Assembly: GCA_900751755.1 (NCBI GenBank)
Contig: CAADSP010000066.1
Coordinates: 1 to 32,331, forward strand
Direction: 5' to 3'
DNA: 32,331 nucleotides
Origin: an uncultured Collinsella sp.
GTDB taxonomy: Bacteria; Actinomycetota; Coriobacteriia; Coriobacteriales; Coriobacteriaceae
Shown here piece by piece: positions 16,441-24,951 of this stretch. The position numbers and the translations under genes were made by a program. Within the stretch, counting starts at the first letter, position 1; each line of letters opens with the position of its first letter. Below the pieces are notes generated by a model. The model was not told where the DNA came from and did no database searches. It saw nothing but the letters and a program-made list of their open reading frames with translations.

Positions 16441-18262
16441 GACGCTCACCCCCTTCCAAGGGCGATCCGCATGCGACGGAGGAAAACGGATCATTCGCGC
16501 AACCATCGTCGCTGCCGTCGCCGGCGTCCGCGTTCCTCGCAAACTCCATCTGCGAGGCGTAAATCTCCTGGTATATGTTGTCGCCCGCCAGCAGTTCCTC
16601 GTGCGTGCCCACGCCGTGGACACGACCGTCGTCCAGCACCACAATGCGATCGGCATCCATGACGCTCGCGATGCGCTGGGCGATGATGAGCACGGTCGTA
16701 TCGGGAATCCGAGCGATGTGCTCGCGAATCTTTGCGTCGGTCGCCATATCGACCGCGCTGGTGGAGTCATCAAAAATGAGCACGCGCGGATGCTTGAGCA
16801 GCGTGCGCGCGATGCACAGACGTTGCTTCTGGCCACCCGAGACACCGGCGCCGCCTTGGCCCAACTCGCCGTCCAGCCCGCCGATGCGATCAAGGAACTC
16901 GTCCACGCACGCCGCGCGGCAAGCCGCGAGGAGCTCATCGTCCGACGCCTGCGGATTGCCCCACTGCAGGTTCTCGCGCACGGTGCCCGTGAACAGCACA
17001 TTCTTTTGCAGCACAATGCCCACAGCGTCGCGCAAGGCGGCGAGGTCGTAGTCGCGCACGTCGCGTCCGCCCACAAGCACGGCGCCTTCGGTGGCGTCGT
17101 ACAGGCGCGCAATCAGCTGCACAAGTGAGCTCTTGCCCGAGCCCGTGCCGCCGAGGATGCCCACCGTCGAGCCGCTCTCGATGCGAAGGTCGATATGCTC
17201 GAGCACATCCTCGGCTGCATCCGCGCGGTATTTAAAGGAAACGTCGCGAAACTCGATACTGCCGTCCGCTGGCGCCGCAATCGCGAGGTCTCCCGCGGGG
17301 TTGGCGATAAAGGGCTCCTCATCGAGCACCTCGGCGATACGGCCCACACTCGTAAGAGCGCGCGTGAGCAGCAAAAACACGTTGGAAATCATCATGAGCG
17401 AATTCATGATCAGCAGCACGTAGCTCATAAAGCCCGTGAGCGAGCCCACGCCCAGCTTGCCGGCGAGAATCATGCGGCCGCCAATCCACAGGATGGAGAG
17501 CGCAGCCACGTACATCGACAGCTGAAACACCGGCAGGTTGAGCACCGCGCTGCCAAAGGTCTTTGTCGCAGTGCGCGCGAGCTCGGTATTGACGGTGTCG
17601 AACTTGGCCTCCTCGTGCTCGGTACGAACGTAGGCCTTGACGGCACGCACGGCGGTGAGGTCTTCCTGTACCACGCCGTTGAGGTGGTCCATCGAGGTCT
17701 GGAGTTGGCGGTAGAGCGGACTCACGCGATAGGTGATGACGCCCAGCACGATTGCCAGCACGGGCAAGATGATCGCAAAGACGGTGGCGAGCGGGCGCGA
17801 CAGCATCAGCGCGTAGATAAGGCCGACGATAAGCGTCACCGGGCCGCGCACCATAGGGCGAAAGCCGTTGCCCACAGCATTTTGGATAACGGTGATGTCC
17901 GTGGTCATGCGGGTGACGAGCGAGCTGGCGTCGTAGTTGTCCAGGTTGCCAAAGGCGAGCGTTTGAATCTTTTTGTACTCGGCCTCGCGCAGGTTAGCGC
18001 CTAGGCCCGAGGCAACGCGGGCGGACGTGCGGGCATAACCCAAGCCCAGTACCAGCGAAAGCGCAGCGCACACCAACATGTACGCGCCCTGCAGCAGTAT
18101 GTAGTTGATATCACCCGCAGGCACGCCCACATCGATGATGTTGGCCATGATGACCGGGATAAACAGCTCGAGCACCGTCTCGACCGACACAAAGAACACG
18201 CCGAGGATGGCATCGCGACGGTATGCCCCTAGATAGGAAAACAGTATTTTGAGATTGCGCAC
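16433..18262 (-). CDS. ABC exporter, subunit with degenerate catalytic site (TM287-like)
   Basis: A 609-residue half-transporter, first gene of the pair. Walker A is GGTGSGKSS (about 368) and the signature VSGGQ is intact. Walker B reads VLIFDDSTSAVD, with Asp in place of the catalytic Glu, and the switch His is Gln (IIAQRIASV). This combination marks the non-catalytic site subunit of heterodimeric exporters of the TM287/288, LmrCD and BmrCD type. The start is GTG at 18262 with only a modest G-rich site. The last about 20 residues (CANDPFSSVACGSPLEGGERHA region) follow an acidic linker and are encoded partly by a repeat also found between genes at 24849-24869. The promoter at 18304-18331 drives the operon. 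Confidence 0.9.
   Translation of the reverse strand: MRNLKILFSYLGAYRRDAILGVFFVSVETVLELFIPVIMANIIDVGVPAGDINYILLQGAYMLVCAALSLVLGLGYARTSARVASGLGANLREAEYKKIQTLAFGNLDNYDASSLVTRMTTDITVIQNAVGNGFRPMVRGPVTLIVGLIYALMLSRPLATVFAIILPVLAIVLGVITYRVSPLYRQLQTSMDHLNGVVQEDLTAVRAVKAYVRTEHEEAKFDTVNTELARTATKTFGSAVLNLPVFQLSMYVAALSILWIGGRMILAGKLGVGSLTGFMSYVLLIMNSLMMISNVFLLLTRALTSVGRIAEVLDEEPFIANPAGDLAIAAPADGSIEFRDVSFKYRADAAEDVLEHIDLRIESGSTVGILGGTGSGKSSLVQLIARLYDATEGAVLVGGRDVRDYDLAALRDAVGIVLQKNVLFTGTVRENLQWGNPQASDDELLAACRAACVDEFLDRIGGLDGELGQGGAGVSGGQKQRLCIARTLLKHPRVLIFDDSTSAVDMATDAKIREHIARIPDTTVLIIAQRIASVMDADRIVVLDDGRVHGVGTHEELLAGDNIYQEIYASQMEFARNADAGDGSDDGCANDPFSSVACGSPLEGGERHA
16475..16495. repeat. 21-base repeat inside the end of the ABC subunit gene
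   Basis: This stretch is identical to the complement of 24849-24869, in the ligA-htrA intergenic region. It encodes part of the C-terminal tail of the first ABC subunit. Nearby GATCCG and CGGATC could form a hairpin like the one at the intergenic copy. Confidence 0.6.
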
Positions 18263-18303
18263 GCAGGTTCAACCCCCATCAAACGTTGTTCGCAAACGCA
18301 CGT

Positions 18304-18331
18304 ATTATTGCGCGCCGAATAATGGTGTCAA
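18304..18331 (-). promoter_or_regulatory. Promoter of the ABC exporter operon
   Basis: On the minus strand TTGACA (18331-18326), a 16-base spacer and AATAAT (18309-18304) match a housekeeping promoter at 11 of 12 positions, about 40 bases before the GTG start. The element CACCATTATTC just after the -35 box recurs at 18404-18414 and may be a regulator site. Confidence 0.65.
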
Positions 18332-18449
18332 GTATTCCGAAATCGTTTTCTGCAAGGTTAGCGCCGGCGGCGAGTTCTCGTGATGTGTGTCCATATTCAC
18401 TCGGAATAATGGTGCGCGAGACTTTTTCGCTCCGGCGTCATCACAAACC

Positions 18450-18480
18450 TTGACTCTACAATCGTTGTAGGGTTTTCACT
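18450..18480 (+). promoter_or_regulatory. MerR-type promoter of the MATE exporter
   Basis: TTGACT (18450-18455) and TTCACT (18475-18480) are 19 bases apart, longer than the usual 17. Between them lies the dyad ACTCTACAA-tcg-TTGTAGGGT (18453-18473, one mismatch). This is the layout of promoters that a MerR-family activator untwists. The MerR gene lies directly downstream of the exporter. Confidence 0.7.
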
Positions 18481-18522
18481 ACACTGGTACGTAAAGAAAC
18501 CCAGCCAGAAAGTGCCCCGCCC

Positions 18523-19869
18523 ATGGAACACGACCTCACACGCGGCAATGTCCTTAAGACCATCGCGGTCTTTGCCCTGCCCTATATGCTCTCGTACTTT
18601 TTGCAGATGCTCTACGGCATGGCCGACCTGTACATGATGGGACAGTTCAGCGGTGCCGCCGGCATCACCGCCGTGGGCAATGGCGCGCAGACGCTCTACA
18701 TTATTACCGTGACGCTCGTGGGCCTGGCCATGGGAACGACGGTCATCGTTGGCCACGCCGTGGGCTCGCGCCGCTTCGACCGCGCCGAAACCGCCATCGG
18801 CAACACCATCACGCTCTTTATGGGTGTCTCGGTGGTGCTGGCCGTCATCTTGTTTGCACTATGCCCGCAGGTTGTGGCGCTCATTGGCACGCCCCCCGAG
18901 GCGGTCGAAGGCACCGCCGCCTACCTGCGTATCTGCTTTGTCGGCATTCCCTTTATCGCCGCGTACAACATCCTCTCGGCTATCTTTCGCGGACTGGGCG
19001 ATTCACGCTCGCCTATGTACGTGATTGGCGTGGCATGCATCATCAACATCGCACTCGACTTTCTGTTTATCGGCCATATGGGACTCGGCCCCGTGGGCGC
19101 GGCGCTCGGCACGGTGACCGCCCAGACGGCAAGCGTTGCCCTCGCGCTCGTGTGGCTCAAGAGCCGCCGCACGAACATCCACGTTAAGCGCAGCGACCTG
19201 CGCCCCCAGCCCGAGGTGCTCGGCAGCATCCTTAAGATCGGCGTGCCCGTAGCCGTGCAGGACGGCTGCATCCAGGTGGCGTTTATGTTTATCACCGTCA
19301 TCGCCAACCACCGAGGGCTCGTCGACGCCGCCGCCGTGGGCCTAGTCGAGAAGATGATCAGCTTCTTGTTCATTGTGCCGAGTTCCATGGGCGCCACCGT
19401 CAGCGCACTCACGGCGCAAAATGCCGGCGCGGGCAAGGGCGATCGTGCGCGTCAGGTGCTCAAGGACGCCATGACCATCTCGGTAGTGTACGGCTGCCTG
19501 ATCACGGTGCTGATGTGGCTGGTGGCGCCGGCGTTTATTGGCTTTTTTGCCAAGGACTCCGCGGTGGTCGCGGCCGGCACCGGCTATATGCGCAGCTATA
19601 TTTTCGACGCGATTTTTGCCGGCATCCACATTTGCTTTAGTGGCTTTTTCGCTGCATACGGCAAGAGCTACATCGGCTTTGCGCACAACGTGCTGGCCGT
19701 GGCGCTCATTCGCGTGCCGGGCGCTTGGCTGCTGTCGAACGCCTATTCCGACACGCTGTTTCCCATGGGCATCGCGTCGCCGTGCGGATCGATTTTGTCG
19801 GCAGCCATCTGTGTTGTCGCGTTTACCGTGCTCAACCGGCGCGGGGCTTTTGACAAGTTGGCAGCGTAG
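18523..19869 (+). CDS. MATE-family multidrug exporter
   Basis: A 448-residue membrane protein with about twelve segments in two similar halves, as in cation-coupled MATE exporters. The start region MEHDLTRGNVLKTIAVFALPYML is typical of the family's N-terminus, and both halves show the family's repeat pattern (VGNGAQTLYIITVTLVGLAM in the first half). The ATG at 18523 has a weak ribosome site (AAAGTG). It is preceded by a MerR-type promoter and followed after 56 bases by the MerR gene, so it is probably induced by compounds that the regulator senses. The substrate is unknown. Confidence 0.9.
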   Translation: MEHDLTRGNVLKTIAVFALPYMLSYFLQMLYGMADLYMMGQFSGAAGITAVGNGAQTLYIITVTLVGLAMGTTVIVGHAVGSRRFDRAETAIGNTITLFMGVSVVLAVILFALCPQVVALIGTPPEAVEGTAAYLRICFVGIPFIAAYNILSAIFRGLGDSRSPMYVIGVACIINIALDFLFIGHMGLGPVGAALGTVTAQTASVALALVWLKSRRTNIHVKRSDLRPQPEVLGSILKIGVPVAVQDGCIQVAFMFITVIANHRGLVDAAAVGLVEKMISFLFIVPSSMGATVSALTAQNAGAGKGDRARQVLKDAMTISVVYGCLITVLMWLVAPAFIGFFAKDSAVVAAGTGYMRSYIFDAIFAGIHICFSGFFAAYGKSYIGFAHNVLAVALIRVPGAWLLSNAYSDTLFPMGIASPCGSILSAAICVVAFTVLNRRGAFDKLAA

Positions 19870-19925
19870 CTGGGCAACGCGAGCTTGGCGCCCCTCCCCC
19901 GCTTTTTACCGAAAGGAGCGGTCCC

Positions 19926-20816
19926 ATGACCGACTCGCCAACCGAACACACCGAGGGTCTGCTCCGCATCGGCGAGGTGGCGCGCCTGTTTAACCTAAGC
20001 GTGGGGACGCTACGTCATTACGAGCAAATGGGCTTGCTGGACCCGGCGCACATCGATCCGGCGAGTGGATACCGCTACTACGGATCGCGGCAACTCTCCA
20101 CCCTCAACACCATCAGCCACTTGCGTGTTCTCGACTTGCCGTTGGCGCAGATCCGTGAGTTTGTGACCACGCGCGACGTGGACCTTATGCAGCGACAGCT
20201 GGCTCAGCAGCAGGAGCTCATCGAGCGCAAGCGCCGGGAGCTGGAGCGCGTGTCGCGCAAAATCGATTACCGGCTTGCTCTGCTGCACGATGCCTTGAAC
20301 ACCAAGCTCGACACCATTTGCACAATCGATGCGCCCGAGCTTCGCTGCGCCGTGTTGCGCGAACGCGTCAACCCTACCGATGCCTATGCGCTGGAGTGGC
20401 AAATTCGTCAACTGCAGAAGGGCCAACACGAGACCTTTGTTTTTCTGGGCAACTTGGGCGTCGGGATCGCGCCCGAACGCCTTGCCGCCGGCGACTTTGA
20501 TGGCTACGACGAGGTCTTTCTGCTGCTGGATGACACGGACGATTACCTGGGCGATGTCGAAGTACGTCCCGCCGCGCGGTGTCTGACGGTCAGCTTCCGC
20601 GGCACGCACGGTCAGGCGGCCCCGCGCTATGAGCGCTTACTCGATTACATGCACGAGCGCGACCTGTCCCCCGCCGGTCCCTCGCGCGAAATCGCCCTCA
20701 TCGACGACATCATCAGCGACGACCCGGGGGGCGTATGTGACGAGGATCGCGATACCGGTCCGCTAATCACTACCATTTATCGAGCAATTCCATCCATTTA
20801 CCTTAATCCGAATTAG
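19926..20816 (+). CDS. MerR-family regulator with GyrI-like sensor domain
   Basis: A 296-residue regulator. Residues about 13-80 are the MerR DNA-binding domain (RIGEVARLFNLSVGTLRHYE, then GYRYYGSRQL). A coiled coil follows (about 82-130, rich in Gln, Glu and Arg), and then a C-terminal region (about 135-290) resembling the GyrI/BmrR-type small-molecule binding domain. AAAGGAG precedes the ATG at 19926. It is read after the MATE gene on the same strand and probably controls the promoter at 18450-18480, and thereby itself. Confidence 0.9.
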   Translation: MTDSPTEHTEGLLRIGEVARLFNLSVGTLRHYEQMGLLDPAHIDPASGYRYYGSRQLSTLNTISHLRVLDLPLAQIREFVTTRDVDLMQRQLAQQQELIERKRRELERVSRKIDYRLALLHDALNTKLDTICTIDAPELRCAVLRERVNPTDAYALEWQIRQLQKGQHETFVFLGNLGVGIAPERLAAGDFDGYDEVFLLLDDTDDYLGDVEVRPAARCLTVSFRGTHGQAAPRYERLLDYMHERDLSPAGPSREIALIDDIISDDPGGVCDEDRDTGPLITTIYRAIPSIYLNPN

Positions 20817-20874
20817 ATTGTATTATGTAGCAAATAAAATGACAGCATATTGCCCCCCATAGGCAGGAAACATT

Positions 20875-22047
20875 ATGCCCAGAGTTCAATCACGTCGCTC
20901 GTTTCTTCTCGGCCTAGCCTCGATCATCGGCTTATCCGCGTCACGCCCAACAAGAGTATTCGCTGCCGACTCAAACTCATCCGTCGCTTTTACATCAGAC
21001 CTAGCACAAGACTACGCGCTTTCCCTGTTGCCCATCGTCGACGGATCCGCGAACTTAGAGATCGAGCAAATCGTTCCCGTATGCCAACAAATCGGCCTTA
21101 TCTGTGGCTATGAAATCAGTGTCACAAGGGAAGGAAGCCCTTACGGTTATTTAATACTTGACGCATCATATCCTGAGCTTCTGAAGGAGATAACCCTCGG
21201 CGATACCATTCTTCCGATTTCAGCTTCTCTATCAAACGCCATTTCAACTTATTCCGGCCAACAGGCCACAAACCCAACCGTACTAATTTCGTACAACGAT
21301 ATTGAATATGGAACTTTGGTGCCAGGAACTAGAGACTGTGTAACCAACTATAACAATATACGGTCTGTCCCGATTGTCACCGAAAAGGGTATAGCACCTC
21401 AAAGCAATAACCCAACTTCATGGGATGCAGTCATTATCAATGAAGATGACTTGATGTTGCATTTCCAAATAGACGATTTAAACGGAATACCGTTCCGAGG
21501 AGTCTCGGAATCATTAGTTGAAGCCCGCACTAATAAGTATGCATGCGTCGTTTCTGCCTTGTACGCTGTATCAATGCATTACGGTCTCACCAGTTCAAAC
21601 GCTAATCAATTTAATCCCGATTATTATAAAGAAATATGGAACGTCACTGGCACAACAACGTATAAGACCAATGATCAGGGCGTCGAGTACGGAAGCACGA
21701 TCATCCCAGATGGAATTGTTCCGTTTAAAAGTCTTGCCGCTCAAAAGGGTAGAGCACTTAATACTCAATTTTTCGGTTATCAGCCTCAATTCGCTCAGTA
21801 CAGAGCAACTATCGATCAAGGGAATATCGGCTTGTATCATATGTGGATCAACAGCCGAAACAGTGAAGGATCCATCGAGCTATCAGGTCATACAGTCACG
21901 GTAACTGGCTATTTTACTGGGCATAATGGAAGCTCTGGCATCGAACTGCAGTGGCTCGAAGTATTCGACGGATGGAACACTTATCCCCGAGCGATTAACT
22001 ATGCAACGCCCAATATGGTCAAATTGAACGGAACAGTCTTTTGGTAG
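20875..22047 (+). CDS. Secreted papain-fold cysteine peptidase-like protein (C10/C39 type)
   Basis: A 390-residue secreted protein. SRRSFLLGL at 6-14 is a Tat-type signal, with cleavage likely near residue 30. Residues about 36-120 resemble the inhibitory prodomain of streptopain-like peptidases (GYLILDASYPELL). The catalytic region shows KYACVVSALYAVSMHYG with candidate Cys224, ELSGHTVTVTGYF with candidate His339, and FDGWN (Asp365, Asn368) as the third group. The order Cys, His, Asn fits papain-like C10/C39 peptidases, but the Gly-Pro usual after the Cys in C39 is absent, so activity is not certain. The gene is clearly richer in A and T than its neighbours and is paired with a lipoprotein gene 5 bases downstream, suggesting transfer as a unit. 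Confidence 0.65.
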   Translation: MPRVQSRRSFLLGLASIIGLSASRPTRVFAADSNSSVAFTSDLAQDYALSLLPIVDGSANLEIEQIVPVCQQIGLICGYEISVTREGSPYGYLILDASYPELLKEITLGDTILPISASLSNAISTYSGQQATNPTVLISYNDIEYGTLVPGTRDCVTNYNNIRSVPIVTEKGIAPQSNNPTSWDAVIINEDDLMLHFQIDDLNGIPFRGVSESLVEARTNKYACVVSALYAVSMHYGLTSSNANQFNPDYYKEIWNVTGTTTYKTNDQGVEYGSTIIPDGIVPFKSLAAQKGRALNTQFFGYQPQFAQYRATIDQGNIGLYHMWINSRNSEGSIELSGHTVTVTGYFTGHNGSSGIELQWLEVFDGWNTYPRAINYATPNMVKLNGTVFW

Positions 22048-22052
22048 ACCGG

Positions 22053-22439
22053 ATGGCACCATCAAAATGCTATGGCACCACGGCCTTTGCCCTGGTTACG
22101 ATATTGGTGATTTTCGCTATGTTTGCATCCGTTTCTTCATGCACAGATAGAGCCCGCTATAGCGGAGGAGATGATTACCTTGTCTTTGGAGCCGGCAGCG
22201 TTCATTCTATTGAGGGAACGGAACTCGTAATCCAAACAGACAACAGTCCCCGCTACACCGACGCTGGAAAGCAAACCCGGATTACATTCCCCTCATCTGG
22301 CCGAATCAAAGACAAGCTTTCCCAAATCAAAGTTGGGACAAGAGTTTCCTACTCACGCTTTGAGTCGGTAGACGCATCTGGATCATACGAGGGAAACGAT
22401 ATCGAAATTGAACAGGCAAACACTATAAGGAGATGTTGA
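22053..22439 (+). CDS. Small lipoprotein of unknown function
   Basis: A 128-residue protein with a hydrophobic leader and lipobox VSSC (lipid Cys30), so it is probably anchored outside the cell. The mature part (about 98 residues) looks beta-rich (SIEGTELVIQTD, VGTRVSYSRFE) and may be OB-like; I do not recognise a family. The ATG at 22053 lies 5 bases after the peptidase stop; a TTG at 22041 would overlap it. The coupling and shared AT-rich composition suggest that it works with the peptidase, for example as an inhibitor or partner, which is untested. Confidence 0.6.
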   Translation: MAPSKCYGTTAFALVTILVIFAMFASVSSCTDRARYSGGDDYLVFGAGSVHSIEGTELVIQTDNSPRYTDAGKQTRITFPSSGRIKDKLSQIKVGTRVSYSRFESVDASGSYEGNDIEIEQANTIRRC

Positions 22440-22468
22440 GGAACTGAGCCTCTGCGCAGTTCCTCAAC
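22435..22468. terminator. Hairpin between the convergent lipoprotein and ligA genes
   Basis: GTTGAGGAACTG (22435-22446) and CAGTTCCTCAAC (22457-22468) form a 12-bp perfect stem with a 10-base loop. It overlaps the lipoprotein stop and lies 6 bases from the ligA stop, so it could serve both strands. There is no U tract on either side. Confidence 0.6.
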
Positions 22469-22474
22469 AAATCA

Positions 22475-24703
22475 TTATGCCTCCGGGACCCTACCCGTCG
22501 CCAAAATCTGTTCAAGTGCCGCCTCATCCAACACGGGCACGCCCAGCTGCTCGGCCTTGGTGAGCTTGGAGCCCGCTTTGGGGCCGGCGACCAGATAGCT
22601 CGTCTTCTTTGACACACTGCCCGAAACCTTGGCGCCGAGCACCTTGAGCGCCGCACCTGCCTCGTCGCGCGTGCGGTTGACGAGCGTACCGGTCAGCACG
22701 AAGGTCAGACCCGCAAGCGGCTGTGCGTCGGCGAGCTCGCCCGCCACGCCAGCATCGGCTGCGGCCTGCGCGTGCGCGGCGCCCAAGTCGACCTCGAGTG
22801 ACAGACCCGCCTGACGCAGGCGCTCCAGCACGGCAAGGTTCTCGGGCACGGCAAGGAACTGCTTGACGCTCGCCGCAATCTTGGGACCGATACCCTCGCA
22901 CTCGGCAATATCCTCTTCGCTCGCCAAGATGAGCTTGTCAATCGACAGGAATCGCTCGGCGATGACCTCGCCCACGCTCTTGCCCACGTGGCGGATGCCC
23001 AGGGCAAACAGCACGCGACCGAGCGGCTGGCTCTTGGACTTGTTGAGCTCGGCGATGATTTTCTCAGCCGTCTTGAGGCCCACCGGAATGGGGTCGCCCT
23101 TCTTGACGCCCTTTTTGCTGTTGGAGCTGGCATAGGTGCGCCCCGTGTCCAGCCCGGCGATGTCGTCCACCGTGAGCTGGTAGAAGTCTGCGACGTCGTG
23201 AATCAGCCCGGCGGCGATCATCTTGTCGACAATCTCGTCGCCTAGGCCGTCGACGTCCATGCAGCCGCGGCTCACCCAGTGGAGCAGGCGCTCCTTGAGC
23301 TGCGCGGGACAGTCGATGGAGACGCAGCGGTAGGCGACCTCGCCATCCTCGTGGACCACAGGGCTGCCGCACACGGGACAGACCTCGGGCATGTACCAGT
23401 CGACCGAATCGGCCGGGCGTTTATCGAGCACCGGGCCCACGACCTCGGGGATCACGTCGCCCGCCTTGTGCACGATGATAGTGTCGCCCTCGCGCACGTT
23501 TTTGCGACGGATCTCGTCAATGTTGTGCAGCGTGGCGCGCGCGATGGTGGAGCCGGCGACCGTCACCGGGTCGAACTCGGCGACCGGCGTGAGCACACCG
23601 GTGCGGCCCACCTGGATGCGGATTTCGCGCAGGATGGTCTGCTTTTCCTCGGGCGGAAACTTAAAGGCAATGGCCCAGCGCGGCGCGCGGGCGGTAAAGC
23701 CCAGGTCGAGCTGCTGTTGGAAGCTATCGACCTTTACGACCACGCCGTCGATGTCGTAGTCCAGGTCACCGCGGTGCTCGAGGGCCTGGGCGCAGAACTC
23801 GTGGACCTCGGCCGGCGTGGCGCAGCGTGCCACGTTGGGGTTGACGCTAAAGCCGGCACTACGCAGCCAGTCGAGGAACTCGCGCTGGCTGTGGACGTGC
23901 AGCGGATCGGTATCGGCGATGGCATAGATAAAGGTGGCCAGGTCGCGGCGTGCCGTGATCTTGGGGTCCTTTTGGCGCAGGCTGCCGGCGGCAGCGTTGC
24001 GCGGGTTGGCGAAGGGGTCGCGACCCTCGGCATCGGCCTCGTCGTTCAGACGAACAAAGCTGCCCTTAGGCATGTAGACCTCGCCGCGTACCTCAATGGT
24101 GCGCTCGCGGTCGGCGCCCATGTGAGCGAGCGCCGGCTCGGACAGGTGCATGGGCACATCCTTGATGGTACGGACGTTGAGCGACACGTCCTCGCCCGTG
24201 GTGCCATCGCCGCGCGTGGCCGCGCGCACGAAGGTGCCGTTTTGGTAGGTAAGCGCCACGCCCAGACCGTCAATCTTAAGCTCACAGGTATAGGTGACGC
24301 TGCCGGCGCCGAGCGCATCCTCGGTGCGCTGGAGCCATGCGTCGAGTTCGTCCAGATCCATGGCATCGTCCATGGAATACATGCGTGCCATGTGCGTGAC
24401 CGGCGTAAACTGCTCGCTCACGTAGCCGCCCACGCGCTGGGTATAGCTGTCGGGCGTCACCAGATCGGGATAGGCCGCCTCGATTTCCTGCAGCTCAACG
24501 AGCATTTTGTCGAAGGCGGCGTCCGTGATCTCGGGTGCGTCGAGCATGTAGTAGCGATAGGCGTGGTAGTCGAGCTCGTGGCGCAGCTCGGCCGCGCGCG
24601 CTGCCGCCTGGGCACGGGCATCGGTCGGTGCGGCGGCTTCCGCGGTCGTGGGCGTTTCGGTATCGATGTCCACGCCGTCACCAAACAGGCTCGATTGCTC
24701 CAT
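22475..24703 (-). CDS. ligA: NAD-dependent DNA ligase
   Basis: A 742-residue LigA, which seals nicks in replication and repair using NAD. The N-terminal Ia domain has YHAYRYYMLDAPEI, the adenylation motif is ELKIDG (Lys143), and the OB domain follows. A four-Cys zinc site is visible (CPVCGSP and CVSIDCPAQ), then helix-hairpin-helix repeats (GIRHVGKSVGEVIAERF, ECEGIGPKIAASV) and a C-terminal BRCT domain (from about 665). The N-terminus carries an extra stretch of about 30 residues (Thr/Ala-rich) before the usual start, and a Lys-rich insert TYASSNSKKGVKKGD sits in the helix-hairpin-helix region. AAGGAG lies 7 bases before the ATG at 24703. Confidence 0.97.
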   Translation of the reverse strand: MEQSSLFGDGVDIDTETPTTAEAAAPTDARAQAAARAAELRHELDYHAYRYYMLDAPEITDAAFDKMLVELQEIEAAYPDLVTPDSYTQRVGGYVSEQFTPVTHMARMYSMDDAMDLDELDAWLQRTEDALGAGSVTYTCELKIDGLGVALTYQNGTFVRAATRGDGTTGEDVSLNVRTIKDVPMHLSEPALAHMGADRERTIEVRGEVYMPKGSFVRLNDEADAEGRDPFANPRNAAAGSLRQKDPKITARRDLATFIYAIADTDPLHVHSQREFLDWLRSAGFSVNPNVARCATPAEVHEFCAQALEHRGDLDYDIDGVVVKVDSFQQQLDLGFTARAPRWAIAFKFPPEEKQTILREIRIQVGRTGVLTPVAEFDPVTVAGSTIARATLHNIDEIRRKNVREGDTIIVHKAGDVIPEVVGPVLDKRPADSVDWYMPEVCPVCGSPVVHEDGEVAYRCVSIDCPAQLKERLLHWVSRGCMDVDGLGDEIVDKMIAAGLIHDVADFYQLTVDDIAGLDTGRTYASSNSKKGVKKGDPIPVGLKTAEKIIAELNKSKSQPLGRVLFALGIRHVGKSVGEVIAERFLSIDKLILASEEDIAECEGIGPKIAASVKQFLAVPENLAVLERLRQAGLSLEVDLGAAHAQAAADAGVAGELADAQPLAGLTFVLTGTLVNRTRDEAGAALKVLGAKVSGSVSKKTSYLVAGPKAGSKLTKAEQLGVPVLDEAALEQILATGRVPEA

Positions 24704-24848
24704 AGCGGCACTCCTTCGCTCGATTTCAAACGGATACTAGAGTACCACCGGTCACGATAGGGCCGAATAACCCTTTCGAACCGCACCGAATCGGCAGCCG
24801 CCAGACTGGGGTGGATCGCGAGATCAAACCATGCCCTTGCCATTTCTA

Positions 24849-24883
24849 AATGATCCGTTTTCCTCCGTCCCCAACGGATCAAT
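24849..24883. repeat. Palindromic repeat shared with the ABC gene
   Basis: AATGATCCGTT (24849-24859) pairs with AACGGATCAAT (24873-24883) except at one position. The left 21 bases are repeated, inverted, inside the ABC subunit gene at 16475-16495. It sits between ligA and the htrA-like gene. Confidence 0.6.
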
Positions 24884-24886
24884 AAG

Positions 24887-24924
24887 AAAAGAGGGGCTGT
24901 CCCGCGTTGGTGGGACAGCCCCTC
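24887..24924 (-). terminator. Terminator of the HtrA-like gene
   Basis: GAGGGGCTGTCCC (24891-24903) and GGGACAGCCCCTC (24912-24924) form a 13-bp perfect stem, followed on the minus strand by TTTTCTTATT. It lies 27 bases after the stop codon. Confidence 0.8.
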
Positions 24925-24951
24925 TGGCATCGGTATGAGCGAAACGGCTCG

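Noticed and set aside
14542..17112. Single 856-residue ABC protein
   Set aside because: The extra N-terminal part is the upstream gene read in a wrong frame; the ATG at 16440 gives a normal half-transporter.
23279..24760. Plus-strand open frame of 493 codons opposite ligA
   Set aside because: ligA is complete and well conserved on the other strand; the plus frame has no ribosome site or recognisable domain.
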